Shown here: in pieces, positions 49,810 through 56,261 of the stretch | Position numbering within the stretch: the stretch's first letter is position 1 | Layout of the letters: every line of letters starts with the position of its first letter | Source: Planctomycetota bacterium | Lineage (GTDB): Bacteria; Planctomycetota; UBA1135; GCA-002686595 | Reading direction: 5' to 3' | Length of the DNA: 56,261 nucleotides | Assembly (NCBI GenBank): GCA_016779225.1 | Contig: JADHNZ010000018.1 | Span: 1-56,261 of the forward strand | The notes under the pieces: model-generated | Database searches by the model: none | The model's input: only the letters and a program-made list of their open reading frames with translations | What the model was told of the DNA's origin: nothing | Program-made: the position numbers and the translations under genes

Positions 49810-50655
49810 TCAGGACTGGCGCCACTGGTTGGGGCTGACCCCGACCTCGCGCTTGAAGGCACGGTAGAAGGTCGAGAGGTCCTCGAAGCCGCACTCGAAG
49901 GCGATCGAGAGGACGGTCTTCTGGGGCTCGGCCAGCAGGCGCTTGGCGTGCTCGATCCGCAGGCGGCGCACATAGGCGAGCCAGCTCGAGTCGGTGCACT
50001 GGCGGAACAGCTGGGTGAAGCGCCGGCGAGAGAGCCCGAGGCTCGCGGCGGCGGCGTCGAGGTTGGTGGCCTCGAAGAAGTGCTGCTCCAGGTCCTGCAC
50101 ATAGGCGCGCACGCGGGCCATCGAGTCGCCCTGGTACCAGGGGCGTCCCTGGGTGGGGGCGGGGCTGCTCGTGGGCTGGCCCTCGGCCGCCAGGTCGGCG
50201 AGCAGGCGCAGGGTCAGGCTGGTGGCGAGGGCGCAGGAGTGCGGCAGGTCCCGCTTGCGCTCGATCTCCACGCGGCGCATCAGGCCGGCAATGCGCGAGG
50301 CGCGGTCGGCGTCCAGGGCCACCACGCCGTTGGGGAGCAGGTCGGGGTCGAGGGCCGCGACCTCGAGGACGCGGGCAGAGACCCGCAGCTCTTCGAGGAC
50401 GAGGGGCTGGGACGGGTCATCGACCAGCCGCGCGTCCGCGGCCGGCGGCAGCACCACGCAGCTGCCGACGCCGATGGCGAGGCGGGACATGCCGCGCTCC
50501 AGCCAGCCGGAGCCCTGGCGCACGACGAGCAGGCTGAGCTCCTCGAGGCGGCTGGGACGGGAGGCGGGGAAGGGGCCGCGCTCGGTGCTGAGGGAAAGGC
50601 CCCAGGCGGGGTTCTGGGTCATGGACGAGGGTGCTGCGAAGGGGGGGACACTCAT
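49810..50655 (-). CDS. AraC-family transcriptional regulator
   Basis: 281 residues, ATG 50655; an alternative ATG lies at 50622 (MTQNPAWGL). The C-terminal 100 residues hold two helix-turn-helix motifs: LDAAAASLGLSRRRFTQLF and VLSIAFECGFEDLSTFYRAF, ending in GVSPNQWRQS. The N-terminal cupin-like part has GSCVVLPPAADARLV and probably binds a small effector. It is the first gene of a minus-strand operon with the cyclase-like protein 4 nt downstream. Two adjacent inverted repeats at 50782-50818 upstream are candidate operators. Confidence 0.92.
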   Translation of the reverse strand: MSVPPFAAPSSMTQNPAWGLSLSTERGPFPASRPSRLEELSLLVVRQGSGWLERGMSRLAIGVGSCVVLPPAADARLVDDPSQPLVLEELRVSARVLEVAALDPDLLPNGVVALDADRASRIAGLMRRVEIERKRDLPHSCALATSLTLRLLADLAAEGQPTSSPAPTQGRPWYQGDSMARVRAYVQDLEQHFFEATNLDAAAASLGLSRRRFTQLFRQCTDSSWLAYVRRLRIEHAKRLLAEPQKTVLSIAFECGFEDLSTFYRAFKREVGVSPNQWRQS

Positions 50656-51117
50656 GGGGGGGAGCCGCGGCTCGCGCGGCGTTGCAGCATGTTATGGCAA
50701 CCTTGGCGGATTGGGGAAACTTGCCCGGTTTGCTCTCTGTATGCCTTGGCCGCCGGGCGTGCCGGGGCGGCCCCGCCGGGCCTGTCCCTGGCGCCTGGGG
50801 ACAGCGCTCGGGAGCGCTTCCCTGGGGTGGAGAACCCGTGAGCGTGGGCGCCTCAACCTCGTTCGAGGGCGCCCCTGGGGGCCTAGGGGGGCGATTCTTG
50901 GTCCGCCCTCCTGGTGCTCGATTTGGGGGCGAAATGTGGATAACTGGATCCCGCGGGGCGTGAGGGTGGTCAATTTGGGTGCAGATTGGACCGGGTTGCT
51001 CGATCTGTCCTCATTTCAGGGCTTTCTTTGGGCCGAAGATGGGGATGCCTGCTATCTTGGGCCTCGGCCCGATCCGGTCCTTGGACGGTGACCCCCACCA
51101 CGGTTCCTACCGCACAC
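50656..51117. other. Divergent intergenic region between araC-type gene and mraZ
   Basis: This 462-bp region has no credible gene. It holds paired inverted repeats: CTGTCCC/GGGACAG (50782-50804, 9-nt spacer) and AGCGCTC/GAGCGCT (50803-50818, 2-nt spacer). A less GC-rich mraZ-proximal part starts near 50930. Several other short GC hairpins occur. Confidence 0.5.
51050..51058 (+). promoter_or_regulatory. Candidate extended -10 element upstream of mraZ
   Basis: TGCTATCTT (51050-51058) fits a TGn-TATCTT extended -10, 59 nt upstream of the mraZ ATG. No good -35 is visible. The upstream stretch contains several TTGGG/TTGGA words that could be MraZ-binding boxes, but their spacing is not regular. 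Confidence 0.35.
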
Positions 51118-51633
51118 ATGACCCCCTCCATCAGACTGCTGGGCGAGCACCCCGCCACCATCGATGGGGAGGGCAGGATCCAACTCCCGCTGGCCCTGCG
51201 CGACGAGTGGAATCTCCACAAGCCGGATTTTGCGCTCATGGCCAGTCTCGAGCCCGACGGCAGCCTCTGCCTGAGGACCCGGGAGGACTGGGATCACCAC
51301 TCCGAGGACCTGCGTCGTAGCCCCCGTCCCTCCGCACGGGCTCGTCAGAGCCTGCTGCTCTTCGCCGCCTACTCGAGCTCTGTCCGCTGTGACAAGTCCG
51401 GGCGGGTGCGGGTGCCCGACGCGCTCCTGGAGCTCGTCGGGATCGACCGCAAGGCGGAGGACCGGCGAGAGGTCGTCCTCGTGGGCAATTTCGAGGATGT
51501 CCGCCTCTGGAGCAAGGAGGGCTGGCAGGCCTTCCGTGATGCCGCTCGAGAGGACTTTGCTGCGGGGATCGAGGAGCTGATCGAAGGCAGGTCCCTGGGA
51601 CCGGAAGGGCTGGTCGACAGAGAGTCGGCGTAG
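51118..51633 (+). CDS. mraZ: MraZ transcriptional regulator
   Basis: 171 residues from ATG 51118. It has two SpoVT-AbrB-type half-domains with conserved D-x3-R motifs, TIDGEGRIQLP and RCDKSGRVRVP, each followed by FE-type helices (CLRTREDW; VRLWSKEGW). MraZ normally heads the dcw cluster and represses it; here the next gene is a sulfatase and no rsmH, fts or mur genes follow. This fits planctomycetes, whose division genes are reduced or dispersed. The slight excess over the usual 140-150 residues is at the C-terminus. Confidence 0.88.
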   Translation: MTPSIRLLGEHPATIDGEGRIQLPLALRDEWNLHKPDFALMASLEPDGSLCLRTREDWDHHSEDLRRSPRPSARARQSLLLFAAYSSSVRCDKSGRVRVPDALLELVGIDRKAEDRREVVLVGNFEDVRLWSKEGWQAFRDAAREDFAAGIEELIEGRSLGPEGLVDRESA

Positions 51634-51656
51634 CGGGGGGGCTTGATCCCCCCGCT
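51632..51656 (+). terminator. Hairpin terminator overlapping the mraZ stop codon
   Basis: AGCGGGGGG (51632-51640) pairs with CCCCCCGCT (51648-51656), a 9-bp perfect stem with a 7-nt loop. The stem includes the last two bases of the TAG stop. The tail is C/T-rich (CCGCCTTCCTCT). Confidence 0.6.
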
Positions 51657-51985
51657 CCGCCTTCCTCTCGGACCCTGCAGGCTCGCCGCGGATTCCTTGC
51701 CCTAGCGGGTCCAGGGCCTCTGAATCGGCCGTGCAATCGGCTTCGGAAGGCACAGAAGGGGCGTTCTGGGGCGGTCCCCGCGCCTCGGACCGGGTCATCG
51801 GGGCTCCAAGGTCTCGTGTGTGTCTCAGCCCGGGACGCGGCGCGCGTCCTGATGCACCAGATCCGCTCCTGGGGGCCCCAAGGGGTTGTGCGTCCGAGGG
51901 TCTTCTGGCCGCTTGCGCTCCGTTCACTTGCGCACTCGCACCAGGGGTGCATCATTAGGAGCAGCACCCCGCTGCTTCCGCACCT
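51657..51985. other. Intergenic region upstream of the second sulfatase
   Basis: No gene is supported in these 329 bp. An inverted repeat GGGGTGC (51944-51950) / GCACCCC (51964-51970) with a 13-nt spacer lies 15-42 bp before the sulfatase ATG. Its spacer contains the AT-rich ATCATTAG, a possible -10 region preceded by TTGCGC at 51928. Confidence 0.45.
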
Positions 51986-53329
51986 ATGACCGCTTCCCGA
52001 CTGCTCGTTGGGGCCGCAGCTTTCGCGCTCAGCGCGGTAGCCGTTGCCCAGGTCCCCAATACGCTCATCATCGTGGCCGACGATGTCGGCGTCGACATGA
52101 TCAACTGCTACGGCGAGGGTCCCGACCCCGCCGTGACTCCGCACATCGACCGCCTCGCGGCCGAGGGCGTTCTCTTCCGGAACGCCTGGGCGAACCCGGC
52201 CTGCTCGCCAACTCGCGCCCAGATCCAGACGGGGCGCTACAGCTTCCGCACGGGCATCGGGATGATCGTGGGGATCTCCGGCTGGTCGCTTCAGATGAGC
52301 GAGACGACCCTGGCCGAGATCGTCGACAGCTCGTCCCCGTCCGTCACGGATCTGGGCTACATCGGCAAGTGGCACCTCTCCAACGTGGGCACGGGCGGGA
52401 TCATGGCTCCGAACCTGCAGGGGTGGCACACCTTCAGCGGGACGGTCGGCAACATCACGCCGCTGCACGCCTTCAACCACTACCCGAAGGTCACGGACGG
52501 CGTCGCGTCGATGAGCACGACCTATGCGACGACCGAGCAGGTGAACGACACCCTGGCGTTCATCGATCAGTCCAAGGGTCCCTGGGTCTGCGTGCTCGCG
52601 TTCAACGCGCCGCACTCGCCCTACCACGAGCCGCCCGCGCACCTCTACCACAGCGCGACGCCTGCGATCGATCCGCGCTACGAGCCGCGGCCCTTCTACA
52701 AGGCCATGATCGAGGCGATGGACACCGAGATCGGGAGGCTCTTCTATCGGATGCAGCCTGAGGTGGTGGCCAACACCAATGTGATCTTCATCGCGGACAA
52801 CGGCACCCCCTCGGAGGTCAGCATGGCGCCCTTCGTGCCGGAGCATGCAAAGCTCACCTGCTACGAGGGCGGCGTGAATGTGCCCCTGATTGCCTTTGGC
52901 CCGGATGTGAACTCCCCGGGCCGCGAGGAGGACGCGCTCGTGAGCGCCACGGACCTGTTCGCGACGGTGATCGAGCTCACGGGCGCCACGGTCTCGCCCC
53001 TGGGCGCGGGCCAGGCCTCCGACAGCGTGAGCCTGGTGCCCTACATGAAGCACCCCAACGCTGCGCACCAGCGTGAGACGGTCTACGCGGAGTACTTCGG
53101 CCCCAACAGCCCCACGGGCTTTGGCGTGACCCACACCTCGCGCGCCATGCGCAACGATCGCTGGAAGATCATCGAGTTCTTCGGCTCCACCGCCCAGCGC
53201 TACGAGTTCTACGACCTGCAGACCGACCCCTTCGAGAACTTCGATATGGTCGCGAACGGCCTGTGGACCCTGGAGTCCTTCACGGCCTTCCGCGATCTCC
53301 GCAGCGAGATGTCGAAGCTCGTGCAGTGA
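51986..53329 (+). CDS. Secreted sulfatase (FGly-dependent, S1 family)
   Basis: 447 residues with a cleavable signal (MTASRLLVGAAAFALSAVAVAQ). TLIIVADDVGVDMI supplies metal-binding Asp residues. C73 lies in CSPTRAQIQTGR, the formylglycine motif with Thr in place of Ser, followed by GKWHLSNVG and IFIADNG. Unlike the sulfatase at 11321-12679 it is not a lipoprotein and is not in an operon with transport genes. The sulfate ester it cleaves is unknown. One isolated ACGT occurs at 52383; elsewhere in the gene Asp-Val and Asn-Val pairs use GAT/AAT. Confidence 0.92.
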   Translation: MTASRLLVGAAAFALSAVAVAQVPNTLIIVADDVGVDMINCYGEGPDPAVTPHIDRLAAEGVLFRNAWANPACSPTRAQIQTGRYSFRTGIGMIVGISGWSLQMSETTLAEIVDSSSPSVTDLGYIGKWHLSNVGTGGIMAPNLQGWHTFSGTVGNITPLHAFNHYPKVTDGVASMSTTYATTEQVNDTLAFIDQSKGPWVCVLAFNAPHSPYHEPPAHLYHSATPAIDPRYEPRPFYKAMIEAMDTEIGRLFYRMQPEVVANTNVIFIADNGTPSEVSMAPFVPEHAKLTCYEGGVNVPLIAFGPDVNSPGREEDALVSATDLFATVIELTGATVSPLGAGQASDSVSLVPYMKHPNAAHQRETVYAEYFGPNSPTGFGVTHTSRAMRNDRWKIIEFFGSTAQRYEFYDLQTDPFENFDMVANGLWTLESFTAFRDLRSEMSKLVQ

Positions 53330-53362
53330 GATCCTGACGGGGGATCCTCCCCCCAGAAACGC

Positions 53363-53400
53363 GCGCGGGCCGCCCCTCCTTCCCGAGGGGCGGCCCGCGC
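53363..53400. terminator. 16-bp perfect hairpin between convergent genes
   Basis: GCGCGGGCCGCCCCTC (53363-53378) pairs perfectly with 53385-53400 around a 6-nt loop. It lies between the sulfatase and the small basic protein gene. No U-tract follows on the plus strand. It is the strongest hairpin noticed in the window. Confidence 0.75.
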
Positions 53401-53422
53401 TGCTTGGGGGAGGCTCAGGGCC

Positions 53423-53740
53423 TCACTTCGCCTTGGGCTTGCGGCCGCGGGGCACGCGCGCCTTGGGCAGCTTCAGGCCCTGGCCCTCGAGGAACTCCGC
53501 GAGGGGCTTGCGGGCATCGGCCAGCGCGTGGCGCAGGGCGTTGTTGCCATCCTCGGCCGCCACCTCCAGGGCCTTGTCGACGCCACGGACGACCTTCATG
53601 GCCTCCTTCACCGAGGGGCTCTGCTTGAGCTCCTTGGCCTGCGCACGGTTCTTGACCTCGCGGATCTTGGCCTCGAGGTCAGCGATCATCTCTTCCGGGG
53701 AGCGACGCGCGCGGCGTGCTGCTTTTGCTTTCTTTGCCAT
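53423..53740 (-). CDS. Small basic, lysine/arginine-rich protein of unknown function
   Basis: 105 residues from ATG 53740. The N-terminus MAKKAKAARRARRSPEEM and C-terminus KARVPRGRKPKAK are strongly basic, flanking a helical, probably coiled-coil middle (IADLEAKIREVKNRAQAKEL). There is no signal peptide or membrane segment. The composition suggests nucleic-acid binding, possibly a nucleoid or ribosome-associated protein, but no family is recognised. A candidate promoter lies 225-252 nt upstream and a strong hairpin follows the gene, as for a monocistronic, well expressed gene. Confidence 0.75.
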   Translation of the reverse strand: MAKKAKAARRARRSPEEMIADLEAKIREVKNRAQAKELKQSPSVKEAMKVVRGVDKALEVAAEDGNNALRHALADARKPLAEFLEGQGLKLPKARVPRGRKPKAK

Positions 53741-54276
53741 GGTGGGGCGGTTTCGATTCAGGGGTGGACCTGCACTCGTCGCTGCAGGTTGCTTCAAACT
53801 GGGGGGCTTTTCTTCACTCAGAGGCGTGCGGCAGAGGCTGTCCTGGCTCTGGGCGGGCGCCCTGATTAGGAAGATTCTGTCAGCAGGGAAATGCGATCCC
53901 GCGGCTCTCAGCGGGGAGCCAAGGGGATGGCTGTGGACCCGTGAAAGTGCTTCTGAGGCGTATGAAGATAGCGCGATCGTTCGGCTTGTCACGCCTTCTT
54001 TTCTGATTTTGAGGTTCGGGTTCAAACTCATGCGCGTGGTCAGGTCTACGCAATTCACTCGCGCGTAGTTCTTGTGCAAGACCATGGCGTTCGAAGGTTC
54101 ATTCCCGGCTGCGTCTCACCCCGCACTCTTGGGGGGGCACTCGAGTTGCGGGCACGCCGAGCGGACAGGCCGCTCACGAGAGGGCCTTGGCGGGTCGTCT
54201 GGTTGGGGTGTCTCTTCTCGGGTCTGCCGAGGCCACGGGTGCAGTCCGTGGACCCGACGCGTCGATCCCTGCCTGG
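53741..54276. other. Long divergent intergenic region with lower GC
   Basis: 536 bp between the small basic protein and the beta-propeller gene. The part 53741-54070 is visibly lower in GC than the surroundings and would form a long 5' leader of the small protein. No coding region, tRNA or recognised riboswitch was found. Confidence 0.5.
53965..53992 (-). promoter_or_regulatory. Candidate promoter of the small basic protein gene
   Basis: On the minus strand GTGACA (53992-53987) is followed after 16 nt by TATCTT (53970-53965). The implied 5' leader is over 200 nt. TATCTT also occurs in the proposed mraZ -10 element. Confidence 0.35.
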
Positions 54277-55347
54277 ATGCCCACGCCGTTCCGTCGTTCT
54301 CTCTCCGCCGCCTTGGCGGCCTGCCTGCTGTCCGGAGCACCGCTCCGCGCGCAGGAGGGAGGCGTCCTGGTGGCCTCCGCGACGGCTCGTCAGGTGCAGT
54401 GGCTGGATGCCACCGCGGGGCAGACGCGGAGGATCACCTCCGTTCGTGGACGACCCGGACGCGTGGCGCCCTTCGCCAACGGGGCCCGGGCCGCAGTGGC
54501 CCTCGACGCCGTTGGCGCACCCGTGCCGAGCGTGGCGATCTTCGACGGTCGCACCGGCCGGCTCCTGCGGGATGTGCCGCTCGTGGCCGCCGATGGGCGG
54601 GGGCTGGGTGCGGTCTCTGCTCTCGTTGCGGAGCCTGGCGGGGAGGGCTGTCTGCTCGCGACCGAGGCCTCCTCCCTCCTGCACCTCCTTGGTCCTGACG
54701 GCTCCCTCGAGCCCGTGGCCGAGCTTGGTGAGCCCGGAGCTCCCGCGCTGGCGTGGGGCGCGGGTGAGAGGACGCTCGTCGCGCTCCTGCGTGCCCAAGG
54801 AGTGCTGGCAGAGCTCATCCTCGAGGAGGGGCGTGTGGGCCGCCGCCTGGAGGTGGGGCCGGGCTCGAGCCTGCTCTGCGTCGCGCCCGACCGCGCACGC
54901 GCGTGGGTCGCCAATCCGGCCTCCCGCGCCGCGAGCGCAGTGGATCTGGAGCGCTTCGAGCGCAGCACCCAGTTCGGGATGGGGGCCTCTCCGACCGACC
55001 TCGCGTTCGGCCCGGACGGGCGCCAGGTCTTCGTGACCCATGCGGCCGCGGGCACGCTGACCGCCTACGACGCGCGCACGGGTCGCGTGCGTCGCGAGCT
55101 CTTCCTGGGCCGTGCCACGGCCGGACAGGTGGCGGCTCGGTCCATCGAGGGCGAGGCGACTCACACCATGGGCGTGGATCCCGGGGCCGTGGTCCTGGCC
55201 GAGGAGGGCCGCGCGCTGCTCGTGCTGGCGCGGCGCACGCACGAGGTGCTGGTCCTCGATCCGCTGACCTTCACGGTCGTCGAGCACCGGCCGGTGGCGG
55301 CCGGGCCCGTGCATTTGGCCGTGCTGAGCGGGCCGCAGGGTCCCTGA
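54277..55347 (+). CDS. Secreted YVTN-type beta-propeller protein
   Basis: 356 residues from ATG 54277, signal peptide MPTPFRRSLSAALAACLLSGAPLRAQ. Repeats such as GGVLVASATARQVQWLDATAG, PSVAIFDGRTGRLLRDV, RQVFVTHAAAGTLTAYDARTGRV and THEVLVLDPLTFTVVEH indicate a 6-7 bladed YVTN/WD-like propeller. No catalytic residues or heme motif are seen, so binding or scaffolding is likely. It ends 24 nt before the convergent symporter gene. Confidence 0.8.
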   Translation: MPTPFRRSLSAALAACLLSGAPLRAQEGGVLVASATARQVQWLDATAGQTRRITSVRGRPGRVAPFANGARAAVALDAVGAPVPSVAIFDGRTGRLLRDVPLVAADGRGLGAVSALVAEPGGEGCLLATEASSLLHLLGPDGSLEPVAELGEPGAPALAWGAGERTLVALLRAQGVLAELILEEGRVGRRLEVGPGSSLLCVAPDRARAWVANPASRAASAVDLERFERSTQFGMGASPTDLAFGPDGRQVFVTHAAAGTLTAYDARTGRVRRELFLGRATAGQVAARSIEGEATHTMGVDPGAVVLAEEGRALLVLARRTHEVLVLDPLTFTVVEHRPVAAGPVHLAVLSGPQGP

Positions 55348-55371
55348 GGGCCGAATGCTGCGCCTGGAGGC

Positions 55372-56261
55372 CTAGTCCCTGGGCTCGTCCTCGGGCGAGG
55401 GCGAGAGGGGCCAGCGCGTCGAGCGGGGCGCTGCCGGAGGCTCTGACTGCGGAGCCTGGGGTTCCGAAGCTTGGGAAGTCGAAGGCAGCGGCTCCGGCTT
55501 GGGCTCGATGGCCGGCTCGGAGGCCCCCTCCGGCCGAAGCGGTTCAGCCTGAGGTCGATGCTGCTGCCGCTCGGGCTCTCCGGCGGTCGCCTCCAGGGCC
55601 GAGAGCGGGTCTGGCTCCTCCTCTGAGCTGGCAGCCTCTTGGCCCGCTACTAAGGGTTCGGAAGGCACAGAGGCGGGCTGCACCGGCTCTGGCGCCTCCT
55701 CCACCGGGGCCTGGCCAAGCTCGGGACTCGCGTCCGCAACGGCCTCCCCGGCAACCTCGACCGCGGGTGCGCCCTCGAGCTGGAAGAGGCTCGCCGTCAC
55801 GAGCACCGCGCCGATGCCCGCAAGCGCCGTCCAGGTCACGGCCTGGGCCGTGCCCTGTTCGAACAGCACGCTCCCGATGGCGAAGAGCATCCCGTAGGTG
55901 GTGAGCAGGCCGCCGATCACCCCCAGGATCACCGCGCGCCCGTCGCGGGCAGGCGGCACCCCCGGGCAGAGGACGCGAACGGGCTCCCACCAGCCCAGGG
56001 GCCGAACGCGCAGGTAGAAGCCCGTCAGCCGCTCCGCGCTCGGTCGCGGCAGGATCAGGGTGACGAGGAGCGCCAGGGTGGTGGAGAAGGTGACCACCAG
56101 GATGAGGCGCCCGGCCACCGTCAGCTGGCCGGCCTCCGAGAGGGGCCCGAGCTCCCAGGTGACCTCGGACCAGGGCGCCAGCCAGGCGAAGCTCGGGCTC
56201 CAGCTCGACAGGCCCGCGGCGATGCGCGGGCCGAAGGTCAGGGCCGAGGCCGCGAGGGCGG
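55372..56261 (-). CDS. Sodium:solute symporter family protein, C-terminal part (5' end outside the window)
   Basis: 296 codons are open to the right edge without a start being required. Two to four hydrophobic segments (LILVVTFSTTLALLVTLI, AVILGVIGGLLTTYGMLF, VTWTALAGIGAVLVTASLF) surround ERLTGFYLRVRPLGWWEPV, a motif typical of the C-terminal region of planctomycete SSF symporters. After the last membrane segment comes a tail of about 135 residues rich in Pro, Glu, Ala and Ser (EEAPEPVQPASVP and similar), probably disordered and cytoplasmic. The substrate cannot be told from this part. Confidence 0.7.
   Translation of the reverse strand, partial: ALAASALTFGPRIAAGLSSWSPSFAWLAPWSEVTWELGPLSEAGQLTVAGRLILVVTFSTTLALLVTLILPRPSAERLTGFYLRVRPLGWWEPVRVLCPGVPPARDGRAVILGVIGGLLTTYGMLFAIGSVLFEQGTAQAVTWTALAGIGAVLVTASLFQLEGAPAVEVAGEAVADASPELGQAPVEEAPEPVQPASVPSEPLVAGQEAASSEEEPDPLSALEATAGEPERQQHRPQAEPLRPEGASEPAIEPKPEPLPSTSQASEPQAPQSEPPAAPRSTRWPLSPSPEDEPRD

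Noticed and set aside
51118-51633. Beginning of a dcw cluster
   Set aside because: The next gene is a sulfatase preceded by a terminator; no rsmH, ftsL, ftsI or mur genes follow.
54000-54040. A tRNA suggested by GGTTCAAAC
   Set aside because: No acceptor or anticodon stems can be folded around it on either strand.
1-56261. CRISPR arrays, rRNA operons, prophage or integrase genes
   Set aside because: No regularly spaced repeats, rRNA-like sequence or phage/integrase proteins were found on either strand.

Overview
The window is a high-GC stretch (about 70 percent GC by eye) from a bacterium that is most likely a planctomycete. The evidence is a DUF1549/DUF1553 cytochrome protein coupled to a DUF1501 protein, several secreted sulfatases, an FG-GAP protein ending in a module I associate with planctomycete secreted proteins, an isolated mraZ outside any division-gene cluster, and a planctomycete-style sodium:solute symporter tail. 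There is no rRNA, tRNA, CRISPR array or transposase that I can support.

Layout. 1-7808 (minus strand) is a compact catabolic operon: lactonase, AP-superfamily hydrolase, sugar SDR, a small unknown protein, UxaA-type dehydratase, zinc alcohol dehydrogenase, LutA and the start of LutB. It fits non-phosphorylative L-fucose (or L-rhamnose) breakdown ending in lactate. Divergent from it (7884-12679) is a sugar ABC transporter (binding protein, ATPase, permease) followed by a lipoprotein sulfatase. 12724-23101 holds a DUF3500 protein, the DUF1549/DUF1553-DUF1501-methyltransferase operon, a DUF993 TIM-barrel protein, a divergent Nramp-like transporter and a PilZ protein. 23227-28693 (minus strand) carries three tandem beta-barrel-like lipoproteins, an old-yellow-enzyme gene and an acyltransferase. 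The 3' end of the old-yellow-enzyme gene is present twice, as direct repeats flanking the third, lower-GC barrel gene.

28809-43496 is a lipid-use locus: acyl-CoA ligase FadD, two VolA/Pla-1-like surface lipases each overlapping a small lipidated barrel gene, then FadE with a TetR regulator on the minus strand, and a divergent thiolase plus hydratase/dehydrogenase pair. A 27-bp near-perfect inverted repeat lies midway between tetR-fadE and the thiolase genes and is the probable operator. Together these genes could release fatty acids at the cell surface, import and activate them, and run beta-oxidation.

43646-56261 is mixed: a chalcone-isomerase-like secreted protein, the FG-GAP protein, a lipid kinase, a large terpenoid-cyclase-fold secreted protein with an AraC regulator, mraZ, a second sulfatase, a small basic protein, a beta-propeller protein and the C-terminal part of a symporter.

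The most unusual signal is not a gene. By manual reading, the tetranucleotide ACGT is absent from almost the whole window (none in 1-25455 and none in 35662-44120) but abundant in two islands, 30632-35661 and 44121-46791. Outside the islands codon pairs that would make ACGT appear as ATGT or ACAT instead. This suggests a host-wide ACGT restriction or methylation/deamination pressure and islands of more recent origin.
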